DNA from: Bradyrhizobium sp. cir1
GTDB taxonomy: Bacteria > Pseudomonadota > Alphaproteobacteria > Rhizobiales > Xanthobacteraceae
Reading direction: 5' to 3'
DNA length: 64,000 nucleotides
NCBI RefSeq assembly: GCF_014198245.1
Contig: NZ_JACIHE010000006.1
Coordinates: 1-64,000, forward strand
Notes under the pieces: generated by a model
Seen by the model: the letters and a program-made list of their open reading frames with translations, nothing else
What the model was told of the DNA's origin: nothing
Databases searched by the model: none
In this document: piece by piece, positions 22,580-31,495 of the stretch
Numbering within the stretch: position 1 is the first letter of the stretch
Layout of the letters: every line of letters starts with the position of its first letter
Made by a program: the position numbers and the translations under genes

Positions 22580-25125
22580 AACCGGAGCCGCCGCGCCCAC
22601 AGCGGCTTCAGCGCTTCGAGCACCGTCAGCACCGAGAGGCCCGCGCCGAGCGTGATCAACAGATCATCGGCATGCAGCGGACCGAAGCGGAACAGGCTGG
22701 AGGCCGGCGGCCAGAGCAGCGCGGTGGCAAGAACGGCGGCGACCGCCGCGAATATCGAGGCCAGCGCGGGATTTGGCCGGAAGAAAGCCGACACGAACGA
22801 GGCGCTGAAGGACCGGTTGACGAGGACCAGCGCGACGAAGCAGACCACGAGCGTCACGAAGGTGAGCGCCCTCGCCTCGTCGGCGGCAAGGCCGGAGCGG
22901 AGCGCGCCGACGAATATGGTGGCGGTCAGGCCGAAGGTGAGCGCGCCCTGAAGAACGCTCCAGCCGACCAAGGCCCACGAGAATAGCTCGGCATCGGCCC
23001 GTCTCGGCGGGCGCGTCATCGCATCGCGCTCCTCGCGCTCGGCCTCGAACACCAGCGAGCACACGGGGTCGATGATCAGCTCCAGAAACGCGATGTGAAC
23101 CGGACTGAAGATCAGCGGCAGCCCGAACACCAGCGGCAACAGCGCAAGCCCGGCGATCGGGACGTGAACGGCGAAGATGAAGGCCATCGCCTTGCGAAGA
23201 TTGTCATAGATGCGGCGCCCCAGGCGAATGGCCGCCACGATCGAGGCGAAATCGTCGTCGAGCAGCACGATCGACGACGCCTCTCGCGCGACGTCGGTCC
23301 CGCGCCCGCCCATCGCGATGCCGATATGAGCGGCCTTGAGCGATGGCGCGTCGTTGACGCCGTCGCCGGTCATCGCCACGATCTCGTCGTTGGCCTTCAT
23401 TGCCTGGACGATGCGCAGCTTCTGTTCCGGCAGGACCCGCGCGAACACGCTCACATGCCCGACGCGCTGCGCAAGCTCCGGATCGTCCGCCAGCCTGACC
23501 TGATCACCGGTCATGACATCCTGGACGTCGAGGCCGGCCTGGTTCGCAATGGCAACGGCCGTTGCCGGATAATCGCCCGTGATCATGACGACGCGAATCC
23601 CGGCCGCACGGCATTCGCGAACCGCCTCCGGGACATGGGGCCGCAGCGGATCGGCAAGCCCGACCAGGCCGACAAATCGAAATGCGAACGCCTGTTGCGA
23701 CTGCGGGAGCGAGGTGTCATTGCAGACGGCAACGGCCACGCCCAGCACCCGAAGCCCGTCGCTCGCCATCGCGCTGGCGGCATCGCGCACCAACTCCTGG
23801 TCGGCATCGTTCAGCCTGCACAGGCGCGCAACCGCCTCGGGCGCTCCCTTGGCGCATGCGACGAGCTCCGCCCGGCCGGCTGTCCGCCAGACCTGGGTCA
23901 TGGCCAGCAGCTCGGGCCGCAGACCGTAGGTGCGCAGCAGCGTCCGCTCGCCACCCATGGCATCACCGTCCGGCAAGGCGTCGCGCGCGAGCTGGTGCAG
24001 CGCCCTCTCCATCGGATCGAACGGTTCCGGAGAGCTCGCCAGGGCGCCGCAGCGCGCCAGCTCGACAAATTCCGGCCTGGCGCGACCTTGTCCGGGCGCG
24101 GGGCGCATCCGCGCGCCATCGGGCAGCCGCAGCTCCGCAACAGACATGCGGTTCTGCGTCAGCGTTCCGGTCTTGTCGGTGCACAGGACGGTCGCAGACC
24201 CCAAAACCTCGATGGCGGCGGCGCGCCGCGTCAGCACGCGGGCTTGCGAGATCCGCCACGCTCCCATCGCCATGAAGACCGTGAGCACGACGCCGAATTC
24301 TTCCGGAAGCATCGACATGCCGATGGCGATGCCCGCCAGCAGCGCCTGCAGCCAGTCCCCGCGCAAGACGCCGTAGAGCGCGACGGCGGCGAGGCTGACC
24401 ATTGCGCCGCCGAGGAAGCAGAGCCGCACCAGCCTTGCGGTCTGTTGCTGCAGCCGCGGTGGCTCGGCCTGCAAGCCGCGCAGCGACAATCCGATCTTCC
24501 CGATCTCGCTGCGTGGGCCGGTCGCCTCGACCAGCGCCAGCCCCTCGCCACGCACGACGAGCGAGCCGGAATACACGAAGGGCTGATCCTCGCCGCCGGG
24601 CCGGTGATCGACCGCTGCGGTCCCGTCCGCGGCCTGCTTGCGGACTGGCACGGACTCGCCGGTCAGCAGGGACTCGTCGATCTGCAGATCGCGCGCCTCC
24701 ACCAGCGCGGCATCGGCGGGAACCCGATCGCCTTCGCCGAGCACGAGGAGATCGTCGCGCACGACCTCCCGGCCCGGAATTCGCCGGCGCGCACCGTCCC
24801 GCACCACAAGCGCACGCGGGCTGGTCAGGTCGCGCAGGGCGTCCAGCACGCGCTCGGTCCGGGTCTCCTGCACCACCGTGATCACGATGGACATAGCACC
24901 GAAGGCCAGGAGGATCAGCGCTTCCTTGAGATCGCCGAGCACGAGGTAGATCAGCCCACCGCAAAGCAGCAACAGGAGCATCGGCTCGCGCAGCACCTCC
25001 ACGACGATGCGCAAGGGGCTGCGCCGCTCGGGTCGCGGCAACTCGTTGGCGCCGTCCTTTTCCAGCCGCGCCTTCGCCTCGGCCTCGCTCAGTCCGGCCG
25101 GTCGCGCGCCCGTCTTGCCGCTCAC
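22576..25125 (-). CDS. Cation-translocating P-type ATPase (type II-like)
   Basis: This 849-residue membrane pump has an N-terminal cation-ATPase domain (GLSEAEAKARLEKDGANELP), the actuator loop LLTGESVPV near 154, PEEF in TM4 (274-277), phosphorylation Asp317 in CTDKTGTLTQNRM, and the hinge MTGDGVNDAPSLK. There is no heavy-metal CPC motif, so Ca2+, Mg2+ or another hard cation is likelier than Cu or Zn; the ion is not determinable. The GTG start at 25125 is supported by a four-base overlap (GTGA) with the tiny membrane protein gene upstream. Confidence 0.92.
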   Translation of the reverse strand: MSGKTGARPAGLSEAEAKARLEKDGANELPRPERRSPLRIVVEVLREPMLLLLLCGGLIYLVLGDLKEALILLAFGAMSIVITVVQETRTERVLDALRDLTSPRALVVRDGARRRIPGREVVRDDLLVLGEGDRVPADAALVEARDLQIDESLLTGESVPVRKQAADGTAAVDHRPGGEDQPFVYSGSLVVRGEGLALVEATGPRSEIGKIGLSLRGLQAEPPRLQQQTARLVRLCFLGGAMVSLAAVALYGVLRGDWLQALLAGIAIGMSMLPEEFGVVLTVFMAMGAWRISQARVLTRRAAAIEVLGSATVLCTDKTGTLTQNRMSVAELRLPDGARMRPAPGQGRARPEFVELARCGALASSPEPFDPMERALHQLARDALPDGDAMGGERTLLRTYGLRPELLAMTQVWRTAGRAELVACAKGAPEAVARLCRLNDADQELVRDAASAMASDGLRVLGVAVAVCNDTSLPQSQQAFAFRFVGLVGLADPLRPHVPEAVRECRAAGIRVVMITGDYPATAVAIANQAGLDVQDVMTGDQVRLADDPELAQRVGHVSVFARVLPEQKLRIVQAMKANDEIVAMTGDGVNDAPSLKAAHIGIAMGGRGTDVAREASSIVLLDDDFASIVAAIRLGRRIYDNLRKAMAFIFAVHVPIAGLALLPLVFGLPLIFSPVHIAFLELIIDPVCSLVFEAEREERDAMTRPPRRADAELFSWALVGWSVLQGALTFGLTATIFVGALRSGLAADEARALTFVTLVVCFVALVLVNRSFSASFVSAFFRPNPALASIFAAVAAVLATALLWPPASSLFRFGPLHADDLLITLGAGLSVLTVLEALKPLWARRLRF

Positions 25126-25289
25126 GTCTTCCGCCGCAGGCTCCAGAGACTCCCGGCGAGCAGGACGGCGGTCACGAGCAGGATGGCGACGAAGGTCTGG
25201 ATGATGGTGAAATTCAGCGCATCCCGCGCCACGAACAGCGCGGTGATCGCTCCGGCGAGGACGAACAGAATGCGAAGAATCAGGCTCAT
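25122..25289 (-). CDS. Small two-helix membrane protein coupled to the P-type ATPase
   Basis: This 55-residue protein (MSLILRILFVLAG...) has two hydrophobic segments, about 4-20 and 28-47, and a basic C terminus (LWSLRRKT). ATG at 25289 follows a GGAGACGCCACG stretch. Its stop overlaps the ATPase start (GTGA), which implies coupled translation and suggests a small subunit or regulator of the pump, comparable in principle to KdpF. It is too short for family assignment by eye. Confidence 0.7.
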   Translation of the reverse strand: MSLILRILFVLAGAITALFVARDALNFTIIQTFVAILLVTAVLLAGSLWSLRRKT

Positions 25290-25474
25290 CGTGGCGTCTC
25301 CAGGTCGGGCATGATCCGGAGTCCATTTGCCTACGCGGGAGCGCAACGCTGGTTCGGCAGTCATGCAGGCAGACTTTACCGGCCGCCGACGGCGTCTGTT
25401 TGCGATACGTCAAGATCGCATGCGCCGCTCTGCCGCAGGTTCGGACCGGCCACGCTCCGGCCGACACCGCACGC

Positions 25475-25705
25475 CTAGATTTCCTCGACCTCGAGCGTAA
25501 TCGACACCTTCAGGAACGGCCCGCCCCCCTCGCGAACGTCGATGACGACGTGGCGCGCGCTGCCCGAGACGAAGGCATCGCGGGCGATGGAGGCGCCGGT
25601 CATGACCGCCTCCTTGCGAGCATCGTTCTCGTTCGCAAGATCCAGCCCGTCCTCGTCGGGAAACACCCGGCCGTTCTCGTGGATGTCGAAATGGAATCGC
25701 GGCAT
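25475..25705 (-). CDS. DUF6894 family protein
   Basis: This 76-residue protein opens MPRFHFDIHENGRVFPDEDGLDL, the characteristic start of the DUF6894 family common in Bradyrhizobium and Methylobacterium, and continues with a helix (ANENDARKEAVMTGASIARDAF) and two strands. ATG at 25705 fits the family start; the open frame upstream is not protein-like. The family function is unknown. It stands alone. Confidence 0.8.
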   Translation of the reverse strand: MPRFHFDIHENGRVFPDEDGLDLANENDARKEAVMTGASIARDAFVSGSARHVVIDVREGGGPFLKVSITLEVEEI

Positions 25706-25867
25706 CGGGCGCCCTCGGAGCGTTGGCGACTGCTGCAGGTAAAGGCCGTCGAAATGCGCCAGTTCCAAAGATTTCCGCTTATCGAGCACCGTGCCACGCT
25801 CCGATACACAAAAGTTAAGGACAGTGCTCGCGCGGCCATGGTTGTCTTTGCACCGGAAAGGCAAATC

Positions 25868-26071
25868 ATGACCAGGAAACGCAACCGAACCCGACCGGCC
25901 CTCTCGCTCCAGGAGCGCTTGAACAGATTCACGCAGGACGCATGGGCTGCCGCGAGCAAGCTGCCGGCCGGCGCCGAACGCTACACGCTGCTGCAAAAGG
26001 CGCGCAACGGCGAGGCCGCCGCGGAGATCGAACGGCTGCTCTCTTCACCCGGCCCGCGGGATCCGAAGTGA
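25868..26071 (+). CDS. Small conserved hypothetical protein
   Basis: This 67-residue basic protein (MTRKRNRTRPALSLQERLNRFTQDAW...) is predicted helical, with GGAAAGG before the ATG at 25868. The pattern of an Arg-rich N terminus, an amphipathic helix and a short AAEIERLLSSPG tail is seen in many short rhizobial proteins of unknown function. The frame is open further upstream, but the ribosome binding site decides this start. Confidence 0.65.
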   Translation: MTRKRNRTRPALSLQERLNRFTQDAWAAASKLPAGAERYTLLQKARNGEAAAEIERLLSSPGPRDPK

Positions 26072-26112
26072 TCACACCGCTGCCCGACCTGCGGCTGCGA
26101 AGCGCGAGACCG

Positions 26113-26256
26113 CTATTGCTTCGCCATCAAGTCAAGCGCCGGGGCAAAGCGCTCGGCAAATGTCAGTGTCTTGGCGTGGTGAACTGCGGCGAACGAGGCC
26201 GAGATCCCTGCCGAGGCGACGGCGAGCAAGGCAATTGCGAAAAACAGACGGCGCAT
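26113..26256 (-). CDS. Small exported hypothetical protein
   Basis: This 47-residue product starts at ATG 26256 (MRRLFFAIALLAVASAG) after GGAGGCAGAC. It has a classical signal peptide with likely cleavage around ASFAA, leaving a mature peptide of only about 22 residues (VHHAKTLTFAERFAPALDLMAKQ). The longer in-frame start at 26346 would bury the signal sequence and is less likely. Function unknown. Confidence 0.5.
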   Translation of the reverse strand: MRRLFFAIALLAVASAGISASFAAVHHAKTLTFAERFAPALDLMAKQ

Positions 26257-26529
26257 GTCTGCCTCCTGTGTGAGCTCGATACCCGGATAGTTGGGACGGC
26301 TCTGTTTCAGGACGGTTTCGTCGGCGCGGAAAATGACTTCACTCAACAGGGTGTGATGACAGCCGGCTTATCGGGCCGCATGCCGCAACCAACTAACAAG
26401 TGTCGCCGTAGTTTTGCAGCGGGCGTGAGCGGAACCGGGAATTTTGCCCCGTGATCACGATCGTCAATCGCAAGGACCGCCGCGCCAGGCAGCACTTGCC
26501 GGAATGCGCAGTCGTCGAGGACTACTCAA

Positions 26530-26685
26530 ATGAAAGTCGTCATTCAGAAGCTCAATGGTCTATGGCACCTCATCATCGGATCGAGCCGGATCCGAACGCC
26601 ATTCCTGGCAACCCAGGACCGCGCGCTGGTCGTCACTTATGCGCGGCGCGCTTATCCCGGCGCCAAGATCTTCCAGCGCGACTGA
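26530..26685 (+). CDS. Small hypothetical protein
   Basis: This 51-residue open frame (MKVVIQKLNGLWHLIIGSSR...) ends AYPGAKIFQRD. GAGG lies about 9 bases before the ATG. The alternation of hydrophobic and basic residues suggests a small beta-rich domain. I do not recognise the family; the composition looks protein-like, unlike the overlapping frames. Confidence 0.5.
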   Translation: MKVVIQKLNGLWHLIIGSSRIRTPFLATQDRALVVTYARRAYPGAKIFQRD

Positions 26686-26700
26686 TATGAGGGCACGCGC

Positions 26701-27330
26701 TCAATCATCCTCTGCCGGCCCGCACCAGCCGGGCAGATAAACGGCGTCCTTGCTCTTGGCCGCAGCCAGGGCATTCTCGAGCGCCTTGTCAAAATTGGCA
26801 TCCACCGCCTTGCGCGACAGCTTCCGGCGCAGAAAGTCGGCCCACAGGAACTCGGAGAACGGCGTGGTGTCCTTGGCGAAGCCGCCCATGCGGCGGAGCT
26901 CGCCTGCAAGGCTGCGAAAGGGATCGTCCTTGAGATCGGCGACCGATTTCGGCAGATCGCGGAAAGACCGCCGCTCGCCCTTGGCATCGTATGGGTAGAC
27001 CCAGCGCTTGTTGTCCATCACGCCCCAGAACGCCTCGCGCTCGACCATGCGGAGGTCGCCGACCACAGTCACCAGCACCTCCTTGATGCCCTCGTCGTGC
27101 AGCGCGCGGCCGAGATGATGATGGTCGATCACGTAATAGCGCTCGTCAGGTCCGTGCACGACGGGGATCATGTGGGTGCCGAGCAGGTCGGCCTGCTTCT
27201 TCTTGTCATGCTCGCGCCAGCGCTTGCGCTTCTCCTTGACCTCGCGCATGCCGACCGTCATCTGCGTCGGCCGAAGCGACAGGATCGGCACCGGATGCAC
27301 TCTCGGCTCGCGCGCGTTGGTCGTGGTCAT
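26701..27330 (-). CDS. ParB-like nuclease-fold protein
   Basis: This 209-residue protein starts at ATG 27330 (MTTTNAREPRVHPVPILSLRPTQMTVG). It resembles the ParB-like (ParBc_2) family: LSLRPTQMTVGMREVKEKR, then HMIPVVHGPDERYYVIDHHHLGRAL, where the D-H-H-H cluster around residue 78 is the conserved family signature. It lacks the DNA-binding helix-turn-helix of true ParB and is not next to parA, so it is not a partition protein. The biochemical role is unknown. Confidence 0.85.
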   Translation of the reverse strand: MTTTNAREPRVHPVPILSLRPTQMTVGMREVKEKRKRWREHDKKKQADLLGTHMIPVVHGPDERYYVIDHHHLGRALHDEGIKEVLVTVVGDLRMVEREAFWGVMDNKRWVYPYDAKGERRSFRDLPKSVADLKDDPFRSLAGELRRMGGFAKDTTPFSEFLWADFLRRKLSRKAVDANFDKALENALAAAKSKDAVYLPGWCGPAEDD

Positions 27331-27655
27331 GGTCGAAGGGTCCCTCACATCGTTGCAACTGGTCGCCCGGGTTCCCTGGATTATGCCATGGGCCCCATGG
27401 CGGTAAATGCGTTCGACCTGCACGGGGAGATCACAAGCCGATGTTCACGAGGCTGGACGCGGCGCCTTCTTTCGTTGCTGCAACGCAACCCGAGTCCTGC
27501 CCGGGCATGGACGACCCCGGCTCCGCGATCTCTGGGGCTTCCCCGAACAGGGCGTGCAAAAGACACAATGCACGTCCGCGTTGAGAAGATTTTCCGCCAA
27601 CACTTTCACCTCGTGTGCTATCTAAAAATCGCTGCTTCGGAGTGATCCTCGCCCC
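27331..27655. other. Intergenic region, nothing convincing seen
   Basis: About 325 bases between divergent genes. It holds a short CCATGGG/CCCATGG inverted repeat near 27388-27402 and several poor overlapping frames. I see no RNA gene or repeat family. It presumably carries the promoters of both flanking genes. Confidence 0.5.
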
Positions 27656-27997
27656 ATGAAAACCCAGCGGCCCATAAGCTCGGATGACGAGCACCGGGTG
27701 CTCCAGTTCAGGCCGCGCACCGCGCCCAGCCCGGCGGTCCACCGGGGCAACGGCACCGTGCAGCCTCTGCGCGTCACGCCCGAGCCGCTCGACCTGTCGC
27801 GGTACGAGCAGCCTCGCGCCGAGCCGGACGATTTCCGCCACCGCATGCTCGCGAACATCGCCGCGCTCGCCTTCACCATCGCGCTGACCGCGATCGGGAT
27901 CTGGCTCGCGGTGAGCATCGCCGACCTGCGCCGGACCCAGGATTGCGTGCTGATGGGCCGCCGCGACTGCGCCAAGATCACGACACCGCACATCTAG
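27656..27997 (+). CDS. Conserved hypothetical protein with one transmembrane helix
   Basis: This 113-residue protein has a polar Arg/Pro-rich N-terminal half predicted to be cytoplasmic, one membrane segment at about 65-87 (MLANIAALAFTIALTAIGIWLAVSIA) and a short tail with two Cys (DCVLMGRRDC) that would face the periplasm and could form a disulfide. No domain is recognised. It is transcribed in the same direction as the acpXL cluster, 222 bp upstream of it. Confidence 0.75.
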   Translation: MKTQRPISSDDEHRVLQFRPRTAPSPAVHRGNGTVQPLRVTPEPLDLSRYEQPRAEPDDFRHRMLANIAALAFTIALTAIGIWLAVSIADLRRTQDCVLMGRRDCAKITTPHI

Positions 27998-28219
27998 GCC
28001 CGGCCTGCGGTCGGAGCCCCCTGCCGGCGGCGTCCCCAGCCCTGTTCCTTGCTGTCCCTTGGCTCGCCCGGCTCCATTGAACTCAGGGCGGCGCTCCGAT
28101 ATACGGGCTTTCGACCCGGCCAGAGGGGGGTTTGAGGGCGTCATCAGGGGCGCGATGCCCACCCACCGCGCCACTCTGGAACATCTGACAAATATCCGCA
28201 ATATATCAAAGGCTTAGTG

Positions 28220-28507
28220 ATGTCTTCCACATTCGATCAGGTCGCCACGATCATCGCTGAAACCTGCGACATCCCGCGCGACACGATCACGCCGGATAGT
28301 CACGCCATCGATGACCTCGGCATCGACAGCCTCGATTTCCTCGATATCGCCTTCGCGATCGACAAGCAGTTCGGCATCAAGCTGCCGCTGGAGAAGTGGA
28401 CGCAGGAGGTCAACGACGGCAAAGCGACCACCGAACAATATTTCGTGCTGAAGAATCTGTGCGCGCGCATCGACGAGCTGGTTGCCGCCAAGGGCGCGAG
28501 CGCCTAA
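28220..28507 (+). CDS. acpXL: Acyl carrier protein AcpXL
   Basis: This 95-residue specialised acyl carrier protein carries the growing 27-hydroxyoctacosanoate-type chain for rhizobial lipid A. The phosphopantetheine attachment Ser37 is in GIDSLDF. The C terminus is longer than in housekeeping AcpP, as expected for AcpXL. The ATG at 28220 is preferred over a GTG one codon earlier. It heads the cluster acpXL-fabZXL-fabF2XL-fabF1XL-lpxXL; the gap to the next gene is 10 bp. Confidence 0.93.
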   Translation: MSSTFDQVATIIAETCDIPRDTITPDSHAIDDLGIDSLDFLDIAFAIDKQFGIKLPLEKWTQEVNDGKATTEQYFVLKNLCARIDELVAAKGASA

Positions 28508-28517
28508 TCGGGCGACC

Positions 28518-28988
28518 ATGCAACTCGAATACTTCCACATGATCGATCGCATCGTCGACCTCAACGTCGACGAGAAGAAGATCGTCGTCGAGGCCCAGGT
28601 CCCGAAGGAGAGCACCATCTTCGAGGGGCATTTTCCGGGCTATCCCTTGATGCCCGGCGTGCTCCTGATCGAATCGATGGCGCAGGCCTCGGGCTGGCTT
28701 CAGCTCGGCGTGTTCAAGTTCGAGCGCATGCCGATCCTGGCCGCCGTGAAGGAAGCCAAGGTGCGCGGCTCGGTCTTCCCCGGCGATCTCATGAGCATCG
28801 AGGCGAGCCTCGCCCATGAGGGCTCGGGCTATGCCATGACCGAAGCCAAGATCAGGGTCGGCGGCAAGCTGCGCGCCAATTCGGCGCTGACCTTCACACT
28901 GATCCCCTTCCCCAATGCGGACATGCGCGGGTACATGACGAAAGTCGCCGAGCGCGTCGGCTTTCCGCAACAGGCCGTATCGCCATGA
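28518..28988 (+). CDS. fabZXL: 3-hydroxyacyl-ACP dehydratase, FabZ type, of the very-long-chain acid cluster
   Basis: This 156-residue hot-dog-fold dehydratase has the active-site helix HFPGYPLMPGVLLIESMAQ, with catalytic His38 and Glu52. It starts MQLEYFHMIDRIVDLN, typical for the XL paralogue. Its stop overlaps the ATG of fabF2XL (ATGA). It would dehydrate 3-hydroxyacyl groups on AcpXL during elongation to the 28-carbon stage. Confidence 0.9.
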   Translation: MQLEYFHMIDRIVDLNVDEKKIVVEAQVPKESTIFEGHFPGYPLMPGVLLIESMAQASGWLQLGVFKFERMPILAAVKEAKVRGSVFPGDLMSIEASLAHEGSGYAMTEAKIRVGGKLRANSALTFTLIPFPNADMRGYMTKVAERVGFPQQAVSP

Positions 28989-30187
28989 CTGACACCGCTT
29001 CGAAGCCCGGCCAGACGGAAGTCTGGATCACCGGCATTGGCCTTGCCACCTCGCTTGGCGAGGGCCTGGACGCCAACTGGGCCGCGCTCCAGGAAAAGCG
29101 CATCAATGTCGACGAGAAGGGCTTTGCGCCCTACATCGTGCATCCCCTGATGCCTGTCGCCTTCGACAGCCAGATCCCGAAGAAGGGCGACCAGCGCCAG
29201 ATGGAAGCCTGGCAGCGCATCGGAACCTATGCCGCCGGTCTTGCGCTCGATTCCGCCGGCATCAAGGGCAACAAGGACATTCTCTCGAAGATCGACATGG
29301 TCGTGGCCGCCGGCGGCGGCGAGCGCGACCTCAACGTCGACAGCGGCGTGCTCACGGCCGAAGCCAAGGGAGCCAACGCGCCCGGCTTCCTCAACGAGCG
29401 GCTGATGAGCGATCTCAGGCCGACGCTGTTTCTGGCCCAGCTTTCCAACCTGCTCGCCGGGAACATCGCCATCGTGCACGGTCTTGGCGGCACCTCGCGC
29501 ACCTTCATGGGCGAAGAGGTCGCCGGCGCCGATGCCGCGCGAATCGCGCTTGCGCGCATCGCCTCGGGCGAGAGCGACATCGCCCTCGTCGGCGGCTCGC
29601 ACAATGGCGAGCGCAAGGACTTGCTCGTCCTCTACGAATTCGGCGACTTCAACCTCAAGGACAAGTTCGCACCGGTATGGGCCCGCAAGGACCACGCCGG
29701 CTTCGCGCTCGGCTCGGCCGGCGCATTCCTGGTGCTGGAATCGAAGGCCCACGCCGAAGCGCGCGGCGCAAAGCCTTATGCAAAGCTGTCGAGCGTCGTG
29801 GCCGATCTCGCCCGCCGCAAGCAGCCGGGCGACATGGCGGCAACACTGGAGAAGCTGTGGGCCAAGCTGCCCAAGCGCGAGGGCAAGGGTGCGATCATCA
29901 CGGGCGCGACCGGCGCAGAGCCGGCGACGAGCGAGGAGCGCGGCTTCCTGAAGGGCCATGCCGACTTTCCGGTGCGCTCGACCGGCACGGTGTTCGGCCA
30001 CGCCATGGAGACGCAATTCCCGCTCGGAATTGCGCTCGCTGCGCTGTCGATCTCGCGTGGTGCGCTGTTCCCGCCGAACGATTCGACCGGGACCGAGATT
30101 GAAATGCAGGGCGCGCCTACCCAGATCGTGGTGGTGGGGGCCGGACACTGGCGCGGCGAAGGCATGGCGCTGGTCGAGGCGGTTTAG
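28985..30187 (+). CDS. fabF2XL: Beta-ketoacyl-ACP synthase-like protein FabF2XL, without catalytic cysteine
   Basis: This 400-residue thiolase-fold protein aligns with KAS II (VWITGIGLATSLGEG, FALGSAGAFLVLESKAHA, GTVFGHAMETQFPLG). There is no cysteine anywhere in the protein. Where KAS has TAC, this has GTSRT (about 169-173), so Ser171 may occupy the Cys position. The NAHGTST His is also lost, while His339 remains. It therefore resembles chain-length factors of type II polyketide systems, which pair with an active KS. The likely partner is FabF1XL, encoded 22 bp downstream. Confidence 0.88.
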   Translation: MTDTASKPGQTEVWITGIGLATSLGEGLDANWAALQEKRINVDEKGFAPYIVHPLMPVAFDSQIPKKGDQRQMEAWQRIGTYAAGLALDSAGIKGNKDILSKIDMVVAAGGGERDLNVDSGVLTAEAKGANAPGFLNERLMSDLRPTLFLAQLSNLLAGNIAIVHGLGGTSRTFMGEEVAGADAARIALARIASGESDIALVGGSHNGERKDLLVLYEFGDFNLKDKFAPVWARKDHAGFALGSAGAFLVLESKAHAEARGAKPYAKLSSVVADLARRKQPGDMAATLEKLWAKLPKREGKGAIITGATGAEPATSEERGFLKGHADFPVRSTGTVFGHAMETQFPLGIALAALSISRGALFPPNDSTGTEIEMQGAPTQIVVVGAGHWRGEGMALVEAV

Positions 30188-30209
30188 TTAGCTCAAGCGG
30201 GGGATCGAC

Positions 30210-31487
30210 ATGACTGCACCACGCGACAAATTCGGGCGTCCCGTCGTCGTTGTCACCGGCATGGGCATCATGACCTCGCTCGGTGCCGGCAAGGCCGACA
30301 ATTGGGCGAAGCTCGTCGCCGGCGAATCCGGCATCCGCACCATCACGCGCTTTCCGATCGACGGCCTCAAGACCACGATGGCCGGCACGGTCGATTTCGT
30401 CAGCGTCGATCCGTTCTCCTCCACCGCCCTGTCCGAGCGGATGGCCGAGCTGGTGACGCAGGAAGCGCTGGAGCAGGCCGGCATCGGCGCCAAGGCGGAT
30501 TTCCCGGGTCCCCTTTTCCTTGCAGTCGCGCCGGTCGAGGTCGAATGGCCGCAGCGCCGAGAGCTCGGTCGCGACGTCGGCCAGCTCGACATCACCTATG
30601 ACGATTTGCTGCGCATTTCCGGCGGCGGCAAGTACAGCGCCTACCATCATCGCTTCATGTTCGGCTCGGTCGCCGCGCATCTCGCCGAGACCTTCGGCAC
30701 CAAGGGCTCGCCGATCTCGCTGTCCACGGCCTGCGCCTCGGGCGCGACCTCGATCCAGCTCGGCGTCGAGGCGATCCGCCGCGGCGAGACCGATGCTGCG
30801 CTGTGCGTCGCGACCGACGGCACGGTGAATCCGGAAGCGCTGGTGCGCTTCTCACTGCTTTCGGCGCTGTCGACCCAGAACAATCCGCCGCAGGCAGCGT
30901 CCCGCCCCTTCTCCAAGAACCGCGACGGCTTCGTCATGGCCGAAGGCGCCGGCGCCCTGGTGCTCGAAAGCTACGAGGCGGCGACTGCGCGCGGCGCAAA
31001 GATCCTCGGCGTGATCGCCGGCTGCGGCGAGCTCACCGATTCCTTCCATCGCACCCGCTCCTCGCCCGACGGCAAGCCGATCATCGGCTGCATGAACAAG
31101 ACGCTGGCCGATGCCGGCATGACGCCGGACCAGATCGACCACATCAACGCGCACGGCACCTCGACACCCGAAAACGACAAGATGGAGTTCAACACGACAT
31201 CGGCCGTGTTCGGCGAGCTCGCGCAGAAGATTCCGGTCACCTCCAACAAGTCGATGGTCGGCCACACCATCTCGGCCGCGGGCGCAGTCGAGGCGATCTT
31301 CTCGCTGCTCACGCTCGAGCACCAGCGCATTCCGCCGACGATCAACTACGAGACTCCGGATCCCACGATCCTGTTCAACGTCGTCGGCAACAAGGCGCGC
31401 GATGCCCGCGTGACCGCAGTCATGTCGAACTCGTTCGGCTTCGGCGGCCAGAACGCCTCGCTGATCTTGACCCGCGAACCGGCCTGA
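30210..31487 (+). CDS. fabF1XL: Beta-ketoacyl-ACP synthase II, FabF1XL
   Basis: This 425-residue condensing enzyme has the full Cys-His-His triad: Cys175 (STACASG), His315 (NAHGTST) and His352 (VGHTISAAGA). It elongates acyl chains on AcpXL with malonyl-ACP. GGGGGATCGAC precedes the ATG. It follows the cysteine-less FabF2XL, suggesting an active/inactive heterodimer. In Rhizobium an alcohol dehydrogenase gene (adh2XL) usually lies between this gene and lpxXL; here lpxXL follows after 8 bp. Confidence 0.93.
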   Translation: MTAPRDKFGRPVVVVTGMGIMTSLGAGKADNWAKLVAGESGIRTITRFPIDGLKTTMAGTVDFVSVDPFSSTALSERMAELVTQEALEQAGIGAKADFPGPLFLAVAPVEVEWPQRRELGRDVGQLDITYDDLLRISGGGKYSAYHHRFMFGSVAAHLAETFGTKGSPISLSTACASGATSIQLGVEAIRRGETDAALCVATDGTVNPEALVRFSLLSALSTQNNPPQAASRPFSKNRDGFVMAEGAGALVLESYEAATARGAKILGVIAGCGELTDSFHRTRSSPDGKPIIGCMNKTLADAGMTPDQIDHINAHGTSTPENDKMEFNTTSAVFGELAQKIPVTSNKSMVGHTISAAGAVEAIFSLLTLEHQRIPPTINYETPDPTILFNVVGNKARDARVTAVMSNSFGFGGQNASLILTREPA

Positions 31488-31495
31488 CCGGGCGC

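Noticed and set aside
26701..27330. Chromosome partition locus
   Set aside because: The ParB-like protein lacks the helix-turn-helix of ParB, parA is absent, and no parS-like palindrome was seen.
27431..28201. A 256-codon minus-strand open frame opposite the hypothetical gene at 27656
   Set aside because: Low-complexity Arg/Gly/Ala translation, no ribosome binding site, and the opposite frame encodes a clean membrane protein.
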